This document shows, piece after piece, positions 1-10,312 of a DNA stretch of 64,000 bases (position 1 is its first letter; each line of letters starts with the position of its first letter). The position numbers and the translations under genes are program-made. Location of the stretch: positions 37,479,449 to 37,543,448 of the forward strand of contig JAAONU010000001.1 of assembly GCA_012932295.1 (NCBI GenBank), given 5' to 3'. Source of the DNA: Cyclina sinensis. Its lineage: Eukaryota > Mollusca > Bivalvia > Venerida > Veneridae. The notes under the pieces are model-generated. The model had not been told where the DNA came from and did not search any database. It worked only from the letters and a program-made list of their open reading frames with translations.

Positions 1-138
1 GTTCATGCAGATACGTCTGATTCATGATAACTTAAGCAAGTCATTTTCATTTTAGAATAAGAAATAACTTTGGTCAGCTTTCAATAAGGCAATGACAGTC
101 ATTAACTGACTAAAAACTGAAATCGACGGAATGCTTAC

Positions 139-1869
139 GGTAGGTAACTCCATCTGTTCCGCAAATAGGATATTTTTCTGTCGAATCACAGTTCATGTTA
201 CATTTGTCACCGACGGAAGTTGATCCGCTGGTTCCGAGCTGTGTGATTGGTTTAGTGTCTGTGGTACGGCATTCCCCCATGTACGCGACATCTAACCTCA
301 TGTTGTTCATAGTGTATTTACATTGCGCTTGCATAAACTCACATTTGTTGTCTATAGAAACATGAAACACTTGATCTTTAACTCAATTTATTATCTTAAA
401 GTACTGGTAATAAGAATTTTTGTTTGTTTATGCTATGTACCCGTCTCCTAGATTGCACGAGATGTGTGTGTGTTATTTGAGAGACTCAAAATGTTTGGGC
501 TTTATGTGATGTCACACCAGCAATGAGATTATTGTTTATACTATTACATACATGTACCTCAATATATGCGGCCATTGTCTCTTAAGATGGAACAAATATT
601 ATTGAAATTGAAATTCAAAATTTTACCAAAAGAATCTTTTTGTTCACCTATGCAACAAGTAAAACGCTTTCAGATGTGTACAAGCGTTAATTTTACTTAC
701 AATAGGTGTTTCCATCTGTGCCACAAATAAGTAGCTTCTCAGTCGATGTGCAAGATTGGGTGCTGCATCTATCACTGACAGATGCTGTTCCGCTGGTACC
801 CAGCTGTGTCGCAGGCTTGACACCGGTCAACGAGGAACTGGTCTTACACTCACCATAGTAGGCCAACGTCATTTTCTGTCCAGCGGAGGCAAGCATGCAA
901 ATCTTCATCTTTAGAAAACATACATTTTGGAATGTATCTGAAATACATGACAAATGATTAAACGGAATCATCAATGATTCGTAGACATGCAAACGTATTT
1001 TCACTTTATTTACGTAGATACACGTTTAATAAATGGATTCAAGATACGAATAATAAAAGGTTAGTTTGCTAATGTTACCAACATACAGTTTTGGAAATCA
1101 CATGACATTTTACGTGTAAAACAAATGCAAATGCAAGGAATCTGTAGAACATGATATGGATATGATATATTTCAATGTTATTGATCTTTTTGCTTGTATA
1201 TACATGTAGTTATATCTTTGATTCCCTGTCAAATTTTAACAGTTTTATATAAAAAAAAACACACTGTGCACTTTATAAACAGATGAATTAAATGACTAAA
1301 ATTATATATGTACGGATTTCCAAAACAGACGACCTTGTCTAACAACTCAGCAATCAATTAAGCAACACCATGCATCTGACTGACAAAGATGTTCTTACGG
1401 TATTGAACTCCATCGTAACCACACACTGGGTCCTTGACATTGAGTTGGTCATCGCATGTCCCACACTCTCCGTTCACACCATACAACAATCCTTGAATAT
1501 ATTTCATTTAGAGATAACAAATCAAGTAAAATAAATCGCTTTAGTTAATTTACAGAATAGGTAAAAAATAATGAAACAATACAAATACCTGTACATGCTA
1601 GCAAAAAATTTTTTTAGAATTAATGAAAAGTTAATTCTGAAAAATCTAATAAATGTAAAATGAATAATCTAGAACTAAATTTAGTAATATTCTAATGAAT
1701 GATGAGTTTAATATAAAAATGTTTCTTAACACTCACATAGCATTCCCGAACATCATTAACAATAGAACCATAAGGTGATGATTTTGATCACGGAGAGGTG
1801 ATGAATTACATGTTATACCGTGTTAAATATGTTACCTGTTAGAAAAGCAAATACAGCGACGAACTTCAT
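139..1869 (-). CDS. Secreted multi-domain Kazal-type serine protease inhibitor-like protein (3' end off window)
   Basis: Four exons can be joined on the minus strand: 1869-1836 (start codon and signal peptide), 1491-1399, 937-701 and 351-139. All joins are phase 1 with GT-AG borders (donors at 1835, 1398, 700 and 138), giving 192 residues so far. The protein begins MKFVAVFAFLTGLLYGVNG, a typical signal peptide, followed by Cys-rich segments carrying the Kazal signature: PVCGYDGVQY, LICGTDGNTY and PICGTDGVTY, each followed across the intron by a spaced Cys (for example YNKCEFMQAQC). Each intron cuts a Kazal domain just after the DGxxY motif, so one exon holds the end of one domain and the start of the next. 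Exons 3 and 4 share a linker (TQLGTSG followed by a Ser/Val-rich stretch and Cys), which indicates internal exon duplication. Such proteins inhibit serine proteases in secretions or haemolymph; the target here is unknown. The last donor at 138 points to at least one more exon beyond position 1; none was recognised in 1-138. Confidence 0.8.
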
Positions 1870-2069
1870 CTTGACTCGGCTGATTTTGTGTACCTTCAGA
1901 CCTTGCCTTTAATATGAAGACACTTTCCCCCTTTTTGACTTAAAACGATCCGTTATCTGTTACATGAATTCGTGACTCTAAAGTCGTTATGTTATGCCTG
2001 AAGTTATGCCCTAGTCTCAGGTCGTCTACAGTGCAAAATCATTTTCACAGACAAGCTTTAATGTATGCC

Positions 2070-3640
2070 GTCTGTAGTATGTCAACGGATGTATCAAGGT
2101 CAACTTAAGAATGTCAATGGATGTATCAAGGTCAACTGAAGAATGTCAACGGATGTATCAAGGTCAACTGAAGAATGTCAACGGGTGTATCAAGGTCAAA
2201 TGAACAACGTCAACGGATGTATCAAGGTCAACTGAAAAATGTCAACGGATATATCAAGGTCAACTGAAGAATGTCAACGGATGTATCAAGGTCAACTGAA
2301 GAATGTCAACGGATGTATCAAGGTCAAAAGGTCAACTGAAGAATGTCAACGGATGTATCAAGGTCAACTGAAGAATGTCAACGGATGTATCAAGGTCAAA
2401 AGGATGTATCGGGATTAAATGAAGTATGTCAACGAATGTATCAAAATCACTTGAATTATGTCAACTAATGTATCAAGATCAACTTAAGTTGGTCAGTTGA
2501 TGAATCAAGGTCTACTGAATGATGTATCAAGGTCAACTATTGTAATGTCAACGGACAAATCAAGGTCAACGGAAGTATGTCAGTTTGATGTATTGGGGTC
2601 AACAAAATATGTCAACGAATGTATCAATGTCAACTGCAGTATCTCTTCTGATGTATCAATGTCAACTGAAGTATGTCAACTGACTCATCAAGTTCAACTG
2701 AAGTATGACAACAGATGTATAACGGTAAAGTGTATTATGTCAACTGATGTATCAAGGTCAGCTGAATTAAGTCAACTGATGTATCAAGGTCGACTGGAGT
2801 ATGTAAACTAATGTATCAAGGTCAGTGGCGGCAAATGTTGTATCAAGGTCAGCTTATTATTAAGGTCAACTGAATTATGTCAACTGAATTATAAGGTCGA
2901 CTGAAGTATGTCAACTAATGTGACAAGTTCAACTGCTACAGTTTATCAACTGATTTATCAAGGTCAACTGCAGTATGGCAACTGATGTATCAAGGTCAAC
3001 TGCAGTTTGTCAACTGATGTGTCAAGGTCAGCTGCAGTTTGTCAACTGATGTATAAAGGACAACTGAAGTATGTCAACTGATGCATCAAGGTCAACTGCA
3101 GTTTGTCAACAGATGTATCAAGTCAACTAAATTAGGTCAACTGATGTATCAAGTCAACTAAATAGGTCAACTGATCTATCAAGGTCAACGGTCAACTGAA
3201 GTATGTCAACTGATGCATCAAGGGTAACTGAAATATGTCAACTGATGTATCAAAGTCGACTAAAGTATGTCAACCATTGTACCAAGGTCAATTGTAGTAT
3301 GACAACTGATGTATAAATGTCAAGTTCATTATGTCAGCTTATGTATCAATGCTAGCTTGATTAAGTCATCTGATGTATTAATGTCGACTGAAGTATGCTA
3401 ATGTACGTATCAAGGTCAACTTCAGTATTACAACTGATGCATCAAGGTAAACTTAGGTATGCCAGCTGATATATCAGGGTCAACTGAAGTATGTCAACTG
3501 ATGTATCAAGGTCAGTTTAATTAAGTCAACTAATGTATTAAGATCTACTGAAGTATGTCAACTTATTAATGTATCAAGTTCAACTGCTGCAGTTTATTAA
3601 CTGATGTATCATGGTTAACTGCAGTGTATAAACTAATTTG
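2070..3640. repeat. 32-bp minisatellite array (about 49 copies)
   Basis: A head-to-tail array with consensus close to ATGTATCAAGGTCAACTGAA plus GAATGTCAACGG (32 bp). Exact spacing is seen between copies starting at 2089 and 2121. The left end (about 2089-2410) is nearly homogeneous with the GAATGTCAACGG ending. The rest is a more diverged subfamily with GTATGTCAACTG endings, point changes and small indels. The period is not a multiple of three, so the reading frame through 2497-2811 is a by-product. There are no unique spacers, so it is not a CRISPR array. Confidence 0.95.
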
Positions 3641-4403
3641 TCCATGCGAAGGGACACAACTTGCATTTACTGTTTCGAATTTTATTTACCGCATATTTAT
3701 GCATCATGATGTAAAAATGTTAGCTTTTGATTCTGTAAAAATATAACTGACACATTTATATCATGCTTTATTTATTTTGATAGATGAATTTTTAACATAT
3801 TAAAATTTGTAATAAAAAATAAATATTTCTTTCATTTCGACCAACAAAAAAAATGGGCGTCCTACTCGCAAGAATCTATATTTTGTTGAGTTATTTCTGG
3901 AACAAAATTGAAATTTTATTAGATACCGAAGGTTCGTTTGATCAAACATCCATGAAAATCGCACACGAAATAAAGTTCGAAGACATTGTCATCCAAAACC
4001 GCGCTGAACTCAATTGACGCAAACTGGACAATAGGACATTGTTGAAACAGAAACAATGCTTTTATATGCCGGTGCCTTATCTCTGGCCATTACGAATACA
4101 TCTGTTATATGGAAACTGCCTCTTGGGTTTAATATTTAGCGATCCGGGTATAAAACTTTACGTTTATGAATTTTTAATATGTTTAGAATGAAAAATCTGC
4201 TGTAATGGGACTGGACATATAGTTAGAACTAGTGTCAACGATAAGGAATCCGAAGCAGTTTTTCATTGCCTCCAGAACAGGTTAATTCTTTTGACTTTAA
4301 AGTTATACCGAAATTCCATTTTTATACTTTCTCCTCTGCAAAGAAGAGGAATGTACTTTGTTATTTAGATTGTTCATCGTATGTTTCAACGGATTAATCA
4401 GAT
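3641..4403. other. Spacer upstream of the Cys-loop receptor gene
   Basis: A+T-rich sequence between the 32-bp array and the receptor start codon. It must contain the receptor's promoter and any 5' UTR, but no clear TATA box, initiator or other site could be assigned. No coding exon was recognised. Confidence 0.5.
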
Positions 4404-5949
4404 ATGGTCGGATTTTACCATTTCATTTTTGTATTCTCAGAGTTAGTTGTCATCGTTCGTTCAGGGTTAGTTGAAACTACTGACGATTATCTCTCAGAAA
4501 TAGGAGAAATAATTACAGATTATAACATTATTAATGAACGAATTGAAAATATAATTCTGAAACCTTTGAAAAAAATAAACACTGATGTGATCCCCCACAG
4601 TAACATGTCAGAATCTTTAGAAGTAACGATGGATTTTTCGCTATTTTCTGTAACAAACTTCGACGAATTATCTGGTGAAATCAACATGGTTGTTTACCTG
4701 AGACTGTCCTGGAATGGCGTTAATTTACCAAGATGGAACGAAAATCTTCTCGCGGGACGTACGTCACTGACGGTGTCTTCGAAGCTAATATGGACGCCTC
4801 GACTGTTTGTGCTGAATCCCGCACACAATGTCAAAGACCTAACATCCACAGCAGAAAATCTTAGAATCTCAAATAATGGCACAGCAAGTTGGGATATCAT
4901 TACTGGAATAGAGGTAGGAAAAAAGGACAGTTTTATCACATCTTTAAATGTGCTTTTTAATACAGACTTTGAGATATCTTTGTTTTACTTATAAATACAT
5001 TTCTTCTAGTGTCTGTCTTGCATAGAATAAAAGTTTTCTTAAACTCCGTGTAAAGTAAATTTATTCTATCATTTAGGCTGCCTGTGCCGTTGATGTCACA
5101 AACTTCCCCTTTGATACGCAGACTTGTTCTGTTCATATCGCTCCATGGGGCTACGATAACACTGAAGTTCACGTCAACGGAAATATCGACAGGTCCCTGG
5201 ACTTTCTCTTCATTCAAAATAGTGCTTGGAAATTGAGAAATACACAAGTGGAATCTGTTAGCTCCGACAACGGGTTATCGTATTTGAAGGTTTCTCTTGA
5301 AATAAGCAGACTATACGAATACTTCCTCCTGAACGTGCTGACCCCGCCAATGCTCTTGAGTATACTCAGCCCGTGCGTGTTTTTGTTGCCAGCGTCGTCA
5401 GGGGAACGCATGTCCTACGCAATAACGTGTTTTCTAGCTTTCAGTGTATTCATGAGCATGCTCAATGACAATATGCCTAAAAGTTCTGTTCCGATAGCTC
5501 ATCTGTCATATTTTATGGTGTACATGCTAATTCACAGCTGCAGTGTCACTTTCGCAACTATTTTAACAATGAGAATCTACACCAAGGCAGAAACTGGCAA
5601 GTGTGTTCCAAGATGGCTTCAAATAGCCGTCAACTGTCTGCGGTTCCAGTTCTGTGTTAATCATCCTAGGCAATCGGTTGGCGAGGAAAGCAAAGATCAA
5701 GACTTCGAGATATCTGAAACACCTGTCCAGAAATTCACCAAAGCCGATGCAATCAGCCGCCACGGTTCACTCGAACTTAGAGAAATGTACATTAGACAAA
5801 AGTATTCCGTGCCAGAAGACAGTTGGAAAGATGCGGAAGTCACGTGGTTTCTGGTTGGGAAGACGTTTGACTGGTTCTTCTTTGTAGGCTTTTTGAGCTG
5901 GATGCTATTTATAGTTCTCTCATTTCTGGCTTCACTCGGGTTAATTTAG
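4404..5949 (+). CDS. Cys-loop ligand-gated ion channel subunit (nicotinic acetylcholine receptor-like)
   Basis: Two exons, 4404-4913 and 5077-5949, join in phase 0 across a 163-bp GT-AG intron and give 460 residues, a normal length for the family. Residues 1-21 look like a signal peptide. The extracellular domain has a loop-D-like segment (YLRLSWNGVNLPRW), a loop-A-like WTPRLFVLN, and the diagnostic Cys-loop C173-x13-C187 containing FPFD, followed by the PWGYD stretch. Four membrane segments follow: M1 about 251-275 with the family PP motif, M2 about 279-302, M3 about 310-334 and M4 about 436-460, with a large M3-M4 cytoplasmic loop. M2 starts GER, keeping the Glu of the cation-selective GEK motif, and keeps the 9' Leu. 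The loop-C vicinal Cys pair of alpha subunits is absent (SVSSDNGLSYLK), so it is non-alpha or a divergent receptor. It should sit in the plasma membrane as part of a pentamer; the ligand cannot be read from sequence. Bivalves have greatly expanded this family. Confidence 0.93.
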
Positions 5950-6664
5950 CAAACAGAGAACATTTGTACAATACATGTGTACAATTCAGATACACTCAAC
6001 ATTGTTTTTTTTGTGTAACTTTTTTTCTATTTTTTTCTCTCTAACTAAATGGGAATTGTGTAACCGTGAAAGTCAGTGTGTGAGTGTGTGGTAGTAAACT
6101 TGTATTCGTTCTAAACTAAGTTTGACAGACATGTGTTTGTTTGTTTGTTTGTGTTTTTTTTTTCTTTTTTGCTTATATTCCTATTTTACGCCGGTCACGA
6201 TTACTTATCTTATGTAAAGATGTGCACTTTTGTCCAGCAAATACACAAAAACAATAAAATTTTTAATTTACTCTTGGAAAAAAACAACACAAAAGCAAAA
6301 ACAGATGTTTGACTGACATGAAATTTTAAACGTTTGAGAAAGGTTAATATTTGTACATCTTGATTTATGAAACTGTTGTTACTTTCTAAAAAACATTACG
6401 ACAATTGTGTAGATGACCTTTGCGTTATTCATATAAAACAATTGATATAAAAAATTAATAATGATATGTTTTTGTAATCCGTAATAAACATGAAAGAAAT
6501 GCAAAAAAAGCTTTGACCTGATTATCCATATACATGTACCATTCTTGTATCTCCTTCAGGATCCTGTAGAGATTTCACTTTTATTTTAGTCTCTTCAATG
6601 TACAAACATATATGATACACCATAAAAAAAATCATTTTAAAGCGCAATAAAGTTTGTAAAATGG
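5950..6664. other. Receptor 3' flank with candidate polyadenylation signal
   Basis: T-rich and A-rich 3' flank. AATAAA at 6253-6258, about 300 bp after the stop codon, is the best polyadenylation signal candidate for the receptor gene; another AATAAA lies near 6483. A short TTTG run lies near 6135-6152. No coding exon was seen. Confidence 0.45.
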
Positions 6665-7320
6665 GTTGCGCGAAACTCGGTATATACAGCGAAATGAAGA
6701 TTTTATGGCGAAATTGGCGAAATGGGCAAATTGGAGATTAAAACAAATAAAAATACTAATATTACCCATTTTTAAAAACATGCTGCATTAAAATATGAAC
6801 AAAGACAATGACTGTGTTGTTAATATTTTTTTGTTTTGTTTTCAGTTTAGATATCAACGAGAATTATATTCGGAAAATATCACTTTGACTCATGCTCTTT
6901 CTATAACGTATAATGATGACGATCAACAGCAAAATGGAGAAAAGAAATAAATATCATACTCTGAAAACAATGGCATTTCGAATGAATGAAAGCCACAAAA
7001 TTGAAACATATAATAGTTACAGATGGGAATTGAACATTTTAAAGGTTATTGTACTTTTCTCCATTTTGCTGTTCATCTTCATTCCGCCATAACATGAGCT
7101 TGAAAACATTGCCCAGTCAAGGTGACATTTTCCATACATATTTTTTCGTTGATATCTAGTCTGAAAACATAAAAAATATTTGCAATACATTATCTTTGTT
7201 CATTATTTAAAAACATTATGTATTTAAAATGGATTATATCAGTTTTCATGATTTTTGATTCTCCATTTTGCTCATTTCACTTTGAAATCTTCATTTCGCT
7301 TTAAATACCAACCGTGCAAC
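6665..7320. repeat. Large fold-back (inverted repeat) element
   Basis: Left arm 6665-6944 is an imperfect reverse complement of right arm 7054-7320, around a 109-bp loop. Matching blocks include AGCGAAATGAAGATTT at the outer ends, TAGATATCAACGA in the middle and CAGCAAAATGGAGAAAAG at the inner ends. Indels separate these blocks, so the arms have diverged. No transposase frame lies between them. This fits a non-autonomous fold-back or MITE-like element, but no target-site duplication was recognised. Confidence 0.85.
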
Positions 7321-7880
7321 TCTGCAATTACGCAATTGGTGGTTATCGTATTATCTGAGAGATTAACGATTACACGGTTTCGCAATGAAAAATGTTGTGA
7401 AAATTAAATAAGAATTTCATACGTTAAAAGTCAGCCTGTAGTGCAGGTAATAGAAATGAGTAAAAATATGCAATTTTCATCTCGAGATTTTGACTTCCGT
7501 AATTAGTTTTATACATTTGAAATGTAACGTCATAATACTATTTTTATATATCAAACAGAAACAGAATTAAACAAGAAATTTTTTGTAAGTATATGCGACA
7601 AACAATAAACTGTAAGAAGCCGAGTCGAGTGGCATAATTATTTATGTTCACTACTTTCTACACACTTCAATAATAATGTCACAATCCAGTAGGAAGGACA
7701 TTAGGAGTCGCTTTGTATTGATGTATCACGATTATTTCACGTTTTCCGGCGGGGCTGCAGTATACTAAAAGTCTAGACCTCACTGAAATATCTATGAAAT
7801 CCTTGTTCGGGCAACTTAAAACATCCCCTGTTTGATAGGCCAGATTTTACAAAAAATCTCTTGTCTCGCCCTTTCGGGTG
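7321..7880. other. Gene-free spacer
   Basis: A+T-rich sequence with no recognised exon. The last 80 bases before the microsatellite may be the tail of a dispersed repeat ending in the simple repeat; this is only a suspicion. Confidence 0.4.

Positions 7881-7941
<61 letters not shown>
7881..7941. repeat. Compound microsatellite (GAAA)n-(GATA)n
   Basis: About five GAAA units run directly into about ten GATA units, giving a pure compound simple repeat of about 60 bp. Confidence 0.97.
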
Positions 7942-8701
7942 TATTTCGTAATAAGCCATAATGGCCCATGAACAAATAAACATAGAACAATAACCGTAAA
8001 ACATGTGACATGGTAAGCAACTAAAAAGCATCATGTGGTACAAATTTTCAAACTTGAACAAACATATATTTGAAAATTATTTCAATATGAAATCTTAAAA
8101 AAGTACATCCATGCAAATGTTTTGAGAATATATATACAATGTACTGCCAAAAACTTAAAATCTCGCGAGGAATTAAAAAACGAAATTTAACTTTTAAATT
8201 TTCGCAGGTGAATCTTCGCAAGGCTGAAACTAAAATGTCCGCTGTAGTACACAAAAGCCAACCATACGGGAACTAAAGAGTCTTTGAACAGGATGAACTG
8301 ACATCATAATGGTTTAAGAATACAGAACAGCTAGAAAAGCGGCCATCACTTCAGCTGAAATCATTTCTGTCCAAGATATACATGCCTGTCTTCGTGGTAT
8401 TTTCAAACGAGACCAGGCGGGACAAAAACACAACCATAACAATACTGGACAAAGTTATAATGAAATATAGTCATTACTTGACACGACATGGCATTACAGA
8501 AAAAACAAACGTCAACTTTTAATATTACCCAAACTTGTAGATTAAGCGAGGAAAAGATAGTGAATATTATATCATTCTGACGTGTTTTCAACAGGGTCGT
8601 CGTCTGTTTGACGGATTCTAGGAAAAGAGCTACATGTTAACAAATTCTGAAGTTGTTGGACACTGAATATATATTTATGTATACAAAGAATATAGAGCAT
8701 A
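7942..8701. other. Gene-free spacer
   Basis: A+T-rich sequence with no recognised gene, RNA or repeat. Short open frames here have no domain-like content. Confidence 0.4.
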
Positions 8702-8808
8702 TTCAAATTTTTATAAATACGGGATTTATTATCATCGAGTGGTATGAAAATAAATATTTCACGAGTGGCAATAGCGTAAATCCCGTATTTATAGAAAAAA
8801 AACTTGAA
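8702..8808. repeat. Short inverted-repeat element
   Basis: Left arm 8702-8728 and right arm 8777-8808 are reverse complements apart from an indel in the T-run. Both contain ATAAATACGGGATTTA. The 48-bp loop includes ATCGAGTGG and ACGAGTGGC. This looks like a small palindromic MITE-type element; an open frame crossing it is not evidence of coding. Confidence 0.75.
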
Positions 8809-9126
8809 TCGTTTCTGTTTATTTTATACTTTCTCTCGTTTTTGACCTTAGGATTCGAAAGAATTCCCATTTAATTTTGGGTATTGGCTGAATTTGGAAG
8901 AAAGTAGTCCGGCAAGACACCAATGAAAATACGGAAAATATGTTTCACTGCGGTGAAAAATATATTTTAATAGTGAAAATAAGCAAAATGAACATACGTA
9001 TTTTATTTCATCAATATTTCTCAATATTTCATTTATAAGTATATAATAAACTTGCGTCTTTAGGACCGCATTTCATCAGGGGACATCATAGTCAAAATAA
9101 TTCAAGTGACGTCTTGAGCAAATTCT

Positions 9127-9210
9127 GAGATATTTTTGTTATGGGTCAGAATCTCGCTATAATCTCGGAGGCGAGATATTGACCCATATAAAAAAATTAC
9201 ACAATATCTC
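9127..9210. repeat. Palindromic element around ATGGGTCAGAATCTCGC
   Basis: Inner arms 9141-9157 and 9171-9187 match at 15 of 17 positions as reverse complements. The pairing extends outward to GAGATATT (9127-9134) and AATATCTC (9203-9210). It could form a hairpin in RNA or DNA and is most likely a small dispersed palindromic repeat. Confidence 0.7.
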
Positions 9211-9606
9211 GACTTGCGTACAATTAGTTGGACTGGGGACATCACTTTAGTAAAATCAATATTAACAATAAACTTGTTTCATCTTTCTTACAGTTAGACA
9301 ATGTAATATCTTGGACGGGGGGTGGAAACAAGAGAGAAAAAAGTCACCTACACGAGGCGGCGGTCAATTTATCAATTATGGAACGGTCTATTAGTAACTA
9401 CTTCTTCTTGTCAGTGGTATCATTTATGTGCGGCTTTTTCTTTGTCAGGTAGATGCATAGAAAGTGATATTTGACATGTCAAAAAGAAATAAAAAGAAAA
9501 CACTAACGAATACGTGGTACCGGGCTTGGACTATTTATCATACAGCTTGGTCTTGAATTGTACATTTATGCCCTTTAGAAATCTGGTTTTATTTCTTCCA
9601 AGTGTA
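9211..9606. other. Spacer with an unsupported open frame
   Basis: An open frame at 9228-9452 ends in a hydrophobic stretch, and an acceptor-like TTTCTTACAG lies at about 9285-9295. No family is recognised and no partner exon was found, so no gene is called. Confidence 0.3.
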
Positions 9607-9760
9607 ATGGGTGGATCAGTGGTCATGCGCTGGACAGAAATCCAAGGCTCTCGAGTTCAATCCCCCACTCCTCCACTTACACCACTCACTTCTTCCGGAT
9701 GACACTTTAAAGCGAGATTCCGTGTATGTGTGTCGTACACTGAGCATTTAAAAGAACCAG
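9607..9760 (+). mobile_element. tRNA-headed SINE with conserved tail domain
   Basis: The head (about 9609-9667) reads like a decayed tRNA: box-A-like GGATCAGTGGTC, an anticodon-stem region GCGCTGGACAGAAATCCAAGG, and box-B-like GAGTTCAATCC. It is followed at about 9697-9758 by a tail containing GACACTTTAAAGCGAGATTCC, CGTGTATGTG and TTTAAAAGAACC, which resembles the conserved central domains of metazoan SINEs found in molluscs. It is not a functional tRNA gene. Confidence 0.65.
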
Positions 9761-10312
9761 AAATGTGTGTGGAAATGAATTTTCTGTATCTTGCACTATC
9801 CCCAAAAGCCTGTAAAATAACTAAACTTAGGGGTCGTTATTTTAAAATATTTGGTCATATGGGAATTCGATTCCGACGATAATTAAACACAAATAGGTAG
9901 ACAGATTAAGAGTTTACAATTTTATTCTTGTTCAAGATTTACTCCGTGCTAGCAATCTATGAGCAGGCACTGTAGTCTTTTACTTTGTAATAAAGTCGTT
10001 CATTTAATGATTAAGTAATGAAACCATCTGGTCTCTTTAACGAGTTGGAGCATCCATTTTCATTTGAACTTCTAATTATGTGCCCTAAACGTCGTGACGG
10101 ATATTGCCAGTCAGAAGTATATAATATCAATATTCTCCTAGACGAAGAAGGAATTGTGATTTGGTGGTTTCAAACCTATTATTCTCGATGGTTCTTAATA
10201 TAATTTTCACAAGCTTGCAGTTTTCATAATCACCGTAAAAGTGTAAACAAAAAAGGAAACGAACAATTGTCTTGAGAATTGAGTTTCTGCTCTTTATTTC
10301 ATTATTCAAAGG
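9761..10312. other. Upstream flank of the DeSI-PUL gene
   Basis: A+T-rich sequence that should hold the promoter and 5' UTR of the gene starting at 10313. No core promoter motif is convincing. An open frame at 10018-10203 has no recognisable content. Confidence 0.4.

Noticed and set aside
2497..2811. Open frame of 104 codons in the 32-bp array
   Set aside because: It runs across repeat monomers whose period is not a multiple of three; there is no homology and no splice context.
2070..3640. CRISPR-like array
   Set aside because: Units are contiguous with no unique spacers; the same holds for the 39-bp and 27-bp arrays. The host is a eukaryote.
9228..9452. Open frame after an acceptor-like TTTCTTACAG
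   Set aside because: No family match and no donor or partner exon that makes a coherent protein.
9609..9667. tRNA gene
   Set aside because: Boxes A and B are recognisable, but the arms do not pair properly and a SINE-type tail follows; the heads at 12.7 kb and 37.0 kb were rejected as tRNA genes for similar reasons.
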